From Mesorhizobium sp. (GTDB lineage: Bacteria > Pseudomonadota > Alphaproteobacteria > Rhizobiales > Rhizobiaceae): a DNA stretch of 64,000 nt. This document shows, in pieces, positions 57,635 through 64,000 of the stretch; the first letter of the stretch is position 1; every line of letters starts with the position of its first letter. The notes below the pieces were generated by a model. That model was not told where the DNA came from and made no database searches. It worked only from the letters and a program-made list of their open reading frames with translations. Location of the stretch: contig NZ_JAMLIG010000001.1 of the NCBI RefSeq assembly GCF_023954305.1, positions 3,554,001 to 3,618,000 of the forward strand. Reading direction: 5' to 3'. The position numbers and the translations under genes are program-made.

Positions 57635-57673
57635 TCCCCTCCACCTTGTGGGGAGGGGTTAGGGGTGGGGGTA
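57635..57673. repeat. Half of a type A palindromic repeat
   Basis: CCCTCC...TTGTGGGGAGGGG followed by GGGGTGGGGGTA matches one arm of the type A element at 11679 and 39053. It follows the RIME-like element by 33 nt, so two repeat classes are nested in this 255-nt gap. Confidence 0.75.
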
Positions 57674-57709
57674 TGATGCATCATCATACCGAGATTCCCG
57701 ATCGCGCAG

Positions 57710-60700
57710 TCATTGCGCGGCCAGCACCTGCATGCGGCCGGTGGCGGTGCGGGCCGAGAACTGCGGACGGTACATGTCCTCCACGGTCGCGGCCGGATGC
57801 GCGTAGTCGCCGGGCGTGACGGCGCGGACGACATAAGCGAGGTTGAACTCGCGGTCGGACGAGCCGTCGCGGTTGAACGCGGCGATGAAGCGGTCGTCGC
57901 GAAACTCGACATGGACCGGCTCGATGTCGCCCAGCCAGTCGAAGTTGACGAGGCTGGCGCTGCCGACGATCGACGGATTGTCGATCTGGAAGCCGGCCGG
58001 CAGCAGGTCGGAGACCAGCACGCGCGACGGCCAGGCGTTGCGCTCGGTCACCTTGAGCACCACGACATAGCGCTCGTTCTGCGCCGCTTCGGTGATGTTC
58101 GCCTCCTCGCCGTCGAGCGTGTAGTAGGAGCGCTCGATAGCGAAGCCGTCGCCGCCCGCCGGGAGCGGGTCGAGCGGTGCTGCGACGGTCGTCAGGACGG
58201 CCTCGAGCGGCTCGTTCGAGGTGTTGGCGATGATCACGGGCGCGGCATCCAGGTCGTCGGCCGTCTTGCGCACCGAGAAGTTGCCGGTGTGCGGCTGGCC
58301 GTTGACGTGGAGCTTGATGTCGTTGCTGCCGGCCTTGATGGCGCGGGCGGCGAGCAGCATCCAGGCTTCCTCCTGCGTCGAGGTCCAGCGCGACATGTTG
58401 CGCTCCTGCGAGACGAGCTGGACCATCGACGGGATCAGCGCCGGCGCCGGGCGTGACTCCGCAGCAAGCGCCAGCATCGCCGCGCCGTCGCGCAGCGCCG
58501 AGCCGTAGTCGGAGCGGTCGAGCGTCTTGCCCTCGGTGGCCCGTGCCAGCTGGAAGGCCGAGCCGAACGCGGCCTCCGAGCGGATAGTGTCGCCGTAGAG
58601 CGCGAGGCCCGCCGCCAGATGCGCGCGCGCCAGCGGCGTGCGGAACTCGCCGATCTGCGTATCGGAATAGTAGCGCAGGTCGCCGACCGAGGCCTTCTTG
58701 TTGCGGGCGAGCACGTAGAGCGCATAGGCGATCTCGTTGCCCTTCTCCTCGATGTTGACGTCGTAGGAGAGCGCGTTCTGCAGGTTGCGCAGCGCCTGGT
58801 CGAAGCCCTCCGCCGGCACGTCGTATTTCTGCTCGCGTGCGCGGGTCAGGAAGTCGGTGACGTAGGCGTCGAGCCAGAGGTCGCCGTAGCCCGGCCCCCA
58901 CAGGCCGAACGAGCCGGACGAGGACTGGTAGGAAAGCACGCGCGCGATCGCATCCTGGACGCGCTGGCGCACGTCCGGATCGTCGGCCATGCCGGCCTCG
59001 GCCGACAATTCGGACAGATAGAGCAGCGGCAGGGCGCGGCTGGTGGTCTGCTCGGCGCAGCCATAGGGGTAGCGGTCGAGCGTCATCAGCATGGCGGGGA
59101 TGTCGAGCGCGGCCGAGCGGGAGACGCCGACCGAGACGGTCGCCCCCTGCCTGACGCTTTCGGCGAGCAGGCCGCCGTCGACGGTGACGCTGCCGGTGTT
59201 GGCGGCGAGCGTGACCACCTGGCGGGTGGTGACCGGCAGGACAGCCGGGCGGATCGGCGCGGTGAGCGTCTGCGCGACGCTGACGCCGCTGGCGTGCGTG
59301 AGCGAAACGTCGATCGTGGCAAAGGCCCCGTCGCCGGCCGCGAGCGGCACGGTGACGGTCTCGGTCTTGCCGGCCGCCAGGTTCAACGTCTCGTCGCCGC
59401 CGTCGAGGATCAGGCCGCTGCCTTTCAACGCCAGCTTGTAGTCGCCGGCGGGTCCGTCGGTGTTGGCGATGTCGAGCCTCAGTTCCGCCCGGTCGCCCGG
59501 GGTGAGGAACTTGGGCATCGAGGCCGTGACCACGACCGGATCGCGGATGATCACGTCGGCCTGGGCGCGGCCAAGTGCTGAGCCGGACCAGGCGACGGCC
59601 ATGACGCGCGCCGTGCCATTGAATTGCGGAATGTCGAAGGAGACGCTCGCGCGGCCGTCGGGGCCGACTTCGACGATGCCGGAGAAGAAGGCGACGAGCT
59701 TCTCCGTCGGCGGGCTGCCGGTCGACTGCATGCCGCCGTCGCCGCCAGTGCGCAGGCGTCCCATGGCGCCGAGCGAGCCGTCGATCAGCCTGCCGTAGAT
59801 GTCGCGCATCTCGATGCCGAGCTTGCGCTGGCCATAATACCACTTGCCGGCGTCCGGCGGGGTATAGGAGGTCAGGTTGAGGATGCCGACGTCGACGGCC
59901 GCCACCGTAACATAGGCCTTCTCGCCGGCGGGCACGTTGGTGAGCGCCACGGGGATGACCAGCGGACCGCGCGGCTCCATCTTCTGCGGCGTCTCGAGCG
60001 ACACGCCGATGGTGCGCGAGGCCGGGTCGACCTGCAGCCATTTCAGGCCGATGGCGCGCATGGGCATGCGCGAATCCTGCGCCTCGCCCGGCCGGTAGAG
60101 TGCCGCCGTGACATAGGCGCCGGCGCCCCAGTCGGCGCTGACCGGGATGTCGATCGTCGCGCCGCCTTCGGGCACGGTCGCCGTGTAGGTGGCGAGCAGC
60201 CGGTCGGCGCCGACGGTGACGAGCACCTCGCCGGCGAAGCGCGGCGAGATGTTGAGCTTTGCCGTATCGCCGGGCGCATAGGCCGGCTTGTCGAGCGCGA
60301 CTTCGAGCCCGTCGGGCGTCTCGGTCGAGGTGGCGGAGACATACCAGCCGGCGTCGAACTCGACGCTGGTGGCGGGACCCGACGCGTCCGGCGCGGTGAT
60401 CTCGAGACGGTAGCGGCCCCAGGTGACGGGCAGCGACAGGGAGGCCTCTTCGCCGGCTTTCGCATCCAGCTTGCCGTCGGCGATCTTGGTGGTGAAGGTC
60501 ACCGGTTCGTAGGCCCAGGCATCGTTGGAGCGGTACCACTGGTAGTTGCGCTCGACGCGCACCAGCGACCAGTCCATGTTGGCCAGATCCTGGCGTTCGC
60601 CGTCGGGATCGACGGCGATGACCTTGAAGGCGGCGCTGGTGCCTTCGCGGACGGTGTCGCCCTCGAATTCCGGCTTGATGCCGATGACCGGGCCTTCGGT

Positions 60701-63181
60701 CTTGATGCCGAGATCGAGCGAGCGCTCGACGGCGCGGCCGCCGCCCTCGCGCATCCGCACGACCACCTCGCCGACGAGCAGGCGGGTAGTGGAGGGGACT
60801 TCGTCGATCGTGACCTCGAAGGTCGCCTTGCCGTCCTCGTCGGTGAGCGGGATCTCGTCGATCTCGCTGCGCGTCGACTGGCCGTCGTCGCCGCCTTCCT
60901 CGTCGGCGAGGCCGAACTGGTAGCCGTCGAACCCGTCCCATTCGCGGGTGGTCGAGACGTTGACCTCGCCTTCCATCGACAGGCCGGCGGCGGGCGCGCC
61001 GTAAAGATAGCGGCCGTCGATGTTGATCGTCGCGGGTTCGCCGACGGCGACTTCGTCCTGCTCGCTGGTCATGTCGAACTCGATCCGGTCGGGGGTGAAA
61101 TCCTCGACCAGGAAGGAGATCTCCGACAGCGGCGCGGCCTTGGGATCGGTGTAGACGCGCGCCGTCCAGGTGCCGCGCATGGCATTGTCGGTGAGCGCCA
61201 GCTCGGCGTGATGGCCGCCGAGTTCGGCGCCGGTGGTCACCACGCGGCTGTTCTCCACGCCATCGGGGCGCGAGAAGACGATGGTCATCGGCAGGCCGGA
61301 AATCGCCTTGGCGCGGTCGTCGCGGGCGAGCGCCTGAAGGTGGACCGTCTCGCCGGCGCGGTAGATGCCGCGCTCGGTCCAGGCATAGATGTCGATGGCG
61401 CCGGGCGTCTCGCGGCCCTCGACGCCGCGGTCGGAGAGGTCGAAACCGGCGCGGGTCATGTCGAGGAAGACGAAATCGCCGGAGGCCTGGGCGGTGACCA
61501 GGGCGGGCGTCAGGCCGCCTTCGCCCCGCACGAGGCCGGGGGTGAAGGCGGCACGGCCGTCAGCGTCGGTCGTCGCCTTGCCGAGAACCTCGTTGTTGCG
61601 GGCGAGAAGCTGCAGCTCGACATTGGCGAGCGGTTTCGCGGTCGACAGCGAGCGGGCGAAGACGGTCAGCCCGTCCTCGGCGGTGTAGGTGGCAAGGCCG
61701 ATGTCGGAGACGACGAACCACTGCGTCGCCTTGGTGTCCCATTCGTCGACATTGCCGTCGGCGGGTTCGGCGACCAGCACGTAGACGCCGGGCTTGCGCT
61801 CGGGCAGGGCCTCGTCGACCGGGAAGGAGGTGGTGACTTCCTCGTTCAGCTTCGGCTCGATGTCGATCGTGCCGGACCAGACCGGCTCGCCGCTCTCGTC
61901 GCCGATACGGCCGGCGTCGTAGCCGTCGAGCTGGCGCAGGAAGCGCTCGTTGGCGATTGCGTCGGCCAGCCCACGGTCGCCGATGCGGTAGAGCGACAAT
62001 TTCGCCGCGCGGGCGTTGACGGTGACGAGCGGAATACCGCGGCGCGCCGTCGAGGGCAGGATGAAGTTCTCGCCGGTGAAGCGGGCCGACGGCAGGCGGT
62101 CGCGGATGTAGATGTTGAGCGTGACCGGGCGTTCGATGACCTCGCCGATGGCGGCGGGCAGGCCCTGGCGGACGCTGATCGTATAGTTCTTGCCGTGTTC
62201 CAGGCCTTCGGCGCAGATCTCGCGGTCGCCGGGGACGATGGCCGGCTTGTCCTGGCCGTCGACCGTGACGAAGCTGGCGTAGTCGACACCCGATTTGACC
62301 AGGGCTTCCGAGAACTGGACGCAGACGCGCGGCGTGCGGTTGTCGGAATCGATGGTGTGGTCGACGACGCGGAAGCCATGCTTCTCGTAGAGGCTGTCGA
62401 AGGCGGACTGGACGCCGGCATCGGCCACAAGCGCGAGGCTCGCCTTATAGGCTTCAAGCGCCGGGCGCGGGTTGCTGCGCGTTTCGAGCGCCTGGGCGAG
62501 CAGCGCAAGAGACTCGGCGCGGCTGCCGGTCGTGCGGGTGAGCTGGTAGGCGGCGATCGCCGCCGAGGTCGCGTTCTGGCGCCAGCTCCAGGAATCGTTC
62601 TGGTTCAGCGCGACGACGCCCATCGCGGCGCGGGCGAGGCCCATCCACAGCGCGGGATCGGTCTTCGAGATCGAGATCGCGGCCGACCAGGCGCCCGCGG
62701 CCCCACGCGGATCGCCGCCGGCCGCCATGTTGGTGGCGCTCTCCACCAGGCCGGCCAGGCCGAGTTCTGGCGACGCCGCCGCGTTCTCGATCCCCTGGCG
62801 ATAGCGCACCGTCTCGTCGAGCATGTAGGCGGGGACGAAGGACAGCGTCTGAGGCGCGCCGATGTCGGGATCGGAGGAGCGGGTGACGACCTTGCCGGCG
62901 ACGGCGCCGGCGAAAGTGTTCAGCTTGTTGTAGTCGGACTTGAGGAAGCACCATTTCACCCGCGTGTTGTAGGTGAAGGCGCGGCAGGACGAATCGCCGA
63001 GGCAGGCCGCCTCGCACTGGTCGAGCGTGACGCTCTGGACGGTGCGCAGGTCGAAGCCGAAATAATCCGAATTCTGGCTCCTCTCGATGGTTCTCGTGTC
63101 CATCTGCGCCGCCGCGCCGCCGGCCAGGCCGACAACCAGACCGAGTGCCGCGAAGGCGCGCGCCAGAAATCTCTTCGCCAT
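57710..63181 (-). CDS. yfhM: Bacterial alpha-2-macroglobulin with thioester and N-terminal PAN/Apple-like domain
   Basis: A 1823-residue exported protein with a signal peptide (1 to about 25, ending AAAQ; no lipobox cysteine, unlike E. coli YfhM). A cysteine-rich PAN/Apple-like domain follows ('DYFGFDLRTVQSVTLDQCEAACLG'), then macroglobulin domains. The thioester motif 'YPYGCAEQ' has its Cys at residue 1375. The protein should trap proteases in the periplasm, and is coded with pbpC as in enteric bacteria. GGGGGA precedes the ATG at 63181. Confidence 0.93.
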   Translation of the reverse strand: MAKRFLARAFAALGLVVGLAGGAAAQMDTRTIERSQNSDYFGFDLRTVQSVTLDQCEAACLGDSSCRAFTYNTRVKWCFLKSDYNKLNTFAGAVAGKVVTRSSDPDIGAPQTLSFVPAYMLDETVRYRQGIENAAASPELGLAGLVESATNMAAGGDPRGAAGAWSAAISISKTDPALWMGLARAAMGVVALNQNDSWSWRQNATSAAIAAYQLTRTTGSRAESLALLAQALETRSNPRPALEAYKASLALVADAGVQSAFDSLYEKHGFRVVDHTIDSDNRTPRVCVQFSEALVKSGVDYASFVTVDGQDKPAIVPGDREICAEGLEHGKNYTISVRQGLPAAIGEVIERPVTLNIYIRDRLPSARFTGENFILPSTARRGIPLVTVNARAAKLSLYRIGDRGLADAIANERFLRQLDGYDAGRIGDESGEPVWSGTIDIEPKLNEEVTTSFPVDEALPERKPGVYVLVAEPADGNVDEWDTKATQWFVVSDIGLATYTAEDGLTVFARSLSTAKPLANVELQLLARNNEVLGKATTDADGRAAFTPGLVRGEGGLTPALVTAQASGDFVFLDMTRAGFDLSDRGVEGRETPGAIDIYAWTERGIYRAGETVHLQALARDDRAKAISGLPMTIVFSRPDGVENSRVVTTGAELGGHHAELALTDNAMRGTWTARVYTDPKAAPLSEISFLVEDFTPDRIEFDMTSEQDEVAVGEPATINIDGRYLYGAPAAGLSMEGEVNVSTTREWDGFDGYQFGLADEEGGDDGQSTRSEIDEIPLTDEDGKATFEVTIDEVPSTTRLLVGEVVVRMREGGGRAVERSLDLGIKTEGPVIGIKPEFEGDTVREGTSAAFKVIAVDPDGERQDLANMDWSLVRVERNYQWYRSNDAWAYEPVTFTTKIADGKLDAKAGEEASLSLPVTWGRYRLEITAPDASGPATSVEFDAGWYVSATSTETPDGLEVALDKPAYAPGDTAKLNISPRFAGEVLVTVGADRLLATYTATVPEGGATIDIPVSADWGAGAYVTAALYRPGEAQDSRMPMRAIGLKWLQVDPASRTIGVSLETPQKMEPRGPLVIPVALTNVPAGEKAYVTVAAVDVGILNLTSYTPPDAGKWYYGQRKLGIEMRDIYGRLIDGSLGAMGRLRTGGDGGMQSTGSPPTEKLVAFFSGIVEVGPDGRASVSFDIPQFNGTARVMAVAWSGSALGRAQADVIIRDPVVVTASMPKFLTPGDRAELRLDIANTDGPAGDYKLALKGSGLILDGGDETLNLAAGKTETVTVPLAAGDGAFATIDVSLTHASGVSVAQTLTAPIRPAVLPVTTRQVVTLAANTGSVTVDGGLLAESVRQGATVSVGVSRSAALDIPAMLMTLDRYPYGCAEQTTSRALPLLYLSELSAEAGMADDPDVRQRVQDAIARVLSYQSSSGSFGLWGPGYGDLWLDAYVTDFLTRAREQKYDVPAEGFDQALRNLQNALSYDVNIEEKGNEIAYALYVLARNKKASVGDLRYYSDTQIGEFRTPLARAHLAAGLALYGDTIRSEAAFGSAFQLARATEGKTLDRSDYGSALRDGAAMLALAAESRPAPALIPSMVQLVSQERNMSRWTSTQEEAWMLLAARAIKAGSNDIKLHVNGQPHTGNFSVRKTADDLDAAPVIIANTSNEPLEAVLTTVAAPLDPLPAGGDGFAIERSYYTLDGEEANITEAAQNERYVVVLKVTERNAWPSRVLVSDLLPAGFQIDNPSIVGSASLVNFDWLGDIEPVHVEFRDDRFIAAFNRDGSSDREFNLAYVVRAVTPGDYAHPAATVEDMYRPQFSARTATGRMQVLAAQ

Positions 63182-63486
63182 GTGGTTTTCCCCCGATGTG
63201 GAATGCGGTCGATGCAACCGGCGCATCATGATGCTTCCGGGCCGAGCCTGAGATTGTTCCAGTTAGGTAAGCTTTGCCAGAATCGTGGCGGGATTCTGTT
63301 TGCGGATAACAAAATCTTAAAGAACGTGTCCAAGGCGTGAGCCTCCGAGGGTGCAATCGGTTTGCCGCTGCTTCGGACTGCGTGGTAAGCACCGTTTGTA
63401 TCCGCGCCATGCCGTGGCGGCGGGCATGGATAACGAAGGCTCTCGAAGTTCACCGCAATTTTAACGATTGGAGCTAGTGTCCGGCC
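63182..63486. other. Divergent intergenic region, 305 nt
   Basis: No gene, repeat or clear promoter motif was found between the alpha-2-macroglobulin (-) and the TamA gene (+). The middle (about 63290-63320) is AT-richer than its surroundings and may hold promoters. Confidence 0.6.
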
Positions 63487-64000
63487 ATGTTGTGTTGCGT
63501 AGCGGATGTGCGGAGGGCCGGCGCGGTTGCGCGGGTGGCCTTGCGTCTTTCGCTGGCGGCGGGCGTGCTGGGCATGGCCGCGGCCGCGACGATCGTGCCG
63601 GCGCAGGCCTTCGAGCTGTTCGGCATGAAGCTGTTCGGCGGCAAGGACGAGGATGCCGACATCGCCGATCCGGTGCGCTACACGGTGAATCTCGACCTAG
63701 GCCGAACCGACGATTCCCTCCACGGCAAGCTCAGGAAAGCTTCGACGCTGGTCGCCGACGAAGACCGGCCCGTCTCCGGCTCGCTCGGCATCCTCGCCAA
63801 GGCGCGCAACGAGCGCGAGCTGCTCGTCGCCGCGCTCTACGAGGAAGCGCGCTACGACGGCACGGTCGAGATCGCGATCGACGGGCGCTCGATCGATGAA
63901 CTGGAGCCGGACGCCCAGTTCGACACGTCGCGGCCGGTGCCGATCACGGTGACGGTCGACGCCGGCGAACGGTTCACGCTCGGCGACGTCGTCGTCAACG
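63487..64000 (+). CDS. tamA: TamA, autotransporter assembly outer-membrane protein (5' part)
   Basis: The frame from the ATG at 63487 is open to the window end (171 codons). A signal-like hydrophobic stretch runs to about residue 40 ('AGVLGMAAAATIVPAQA'), then a POTRA-like region with 'PVRYTVNLDLGRTDDSLHGKL', 'LVADEDRPVSGSLGILAKARNERELLVAALYEEARYDGTV' in parts. This is the start of a Rhizobiales TamA/BamA-family protein. The rest of the gene, likely beta barrel, lies outside the window. Confidence 0.82.
   Translation, partial: MLCCVADVRRAGAVARVALRLSLAAGVLGMAAAATIVPAQAFELFGMKLFGGKDEDADIADPVRYTVNLDLGRTDDSLHGKLRKASTLVADEDRPVSGSLGILAKARNERELLVAALYEEARYDGTVEIAIDGRSIDELEPDAQFDTSRPVPITVTVDAGERFTLGDVVVN

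Noticed and set aside
57660..57690. Operator at the TATGATGCATCATCATA-like sequence upstream of the type A half repeat
   Set aside because: Partly palindromic but next to repeat DNA and downstream of the alpha-2-macroglobulin stop, so an operator role has no support.
59624..63340. 1238-codon open frame on + opposite the alpha-2-macroglobulin
   Set aside because: Arg/Gly/Asp-rich low-complexity translation with no domain; the minus strand has the thioester protein.

Overview
The window is high-G+C DNA with the gene content and repeat families of an alphaproteobacterium of the Rhizobiales (Hyphomicrobiales), most like the Mesorhizobium/Phyllobacteriaceae group. The main grounds are the short palindromic mosaic repeats (translated as 'SPLWGGVRGGG' where they lie in genes), a nap-nirK partial denitrification set under Crp/Fnr-type boxes, a cluster of MttB-like and dimethylglycine-dehydrogenase-like enzymes, and the TamA, PbpC and alpha-2-macroglobulin genes. 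The species cannot be fixed from the sequence alone.

Layout. 1-7207 (+): a six-gene hydrogenase-4/complex-I-like operon (hyfB, C, E, F, G, I order) in which the catalytic subunits have lost the expected metal-ligand cysteines. 7252-8712 (-): a DapA-family enzyme and an Lrp/AsnC regulator. 8841-14133 (+): an ACT-like small protein and a complete branched-chain 2-oxoacid dehydrogenase operon (E1a, E1b, E2, E3), whose E2 carries a palindromic repeat in its linker. 14137-24612: a nitrogen-oxide island with a group III truncated haemoglobin, DUF1858 and DUF6455 small proteins, a Crp/Fnr regulator, pseudoazurin, napEDABC (no napF), nnrS, a small conserved gene, nirV and nirK. No NO or N2O reductase genes lie in the window. 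24735-28725 (-): an overlapping otsB-GH15-otsA trehalose operon. 28872-31032: persulfide dioxygenase-like hydrolase, two YeeE/YedE half-transporters and a DUF305 protein.

31228-44102 (mostly +): an accessory metabolic region likely for methylated amines or betaines, with two MttB-superfamily methyltransferases, an enolase-superfamily protein, a DgcA/StcD-like flavin demethylase, a FAH-family hydrolase and a dimethylglycine-dehydrogenase-like protein. Two toxin-antitoxin pairs (ParE-type and VapBC), palindromic repeats and a frameshifted isochorismatase-family gene lie among them. 44249-48390: small exported proteins, an AlkX/YcaQ-like DNA glycosylase, two NQO-type oxidoreductases and an AT-rich gene with a HEPN-like motif.

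48398-55245: a divergent catabolic cluster (FAD oxidase, CodA-like amidohydrolase and an ABC importer on -, RidA and creatininase on +), fitting uptake and breakdown of a cyclic amide or amidine nitrogen compound. 55346-63181 (-): pbpC and a large thioester alpha-2-macroglobulin. 63487-end (+): the start of tamA. No rRNA, tRNA, CRISPR array or full insertion sequence was seen.
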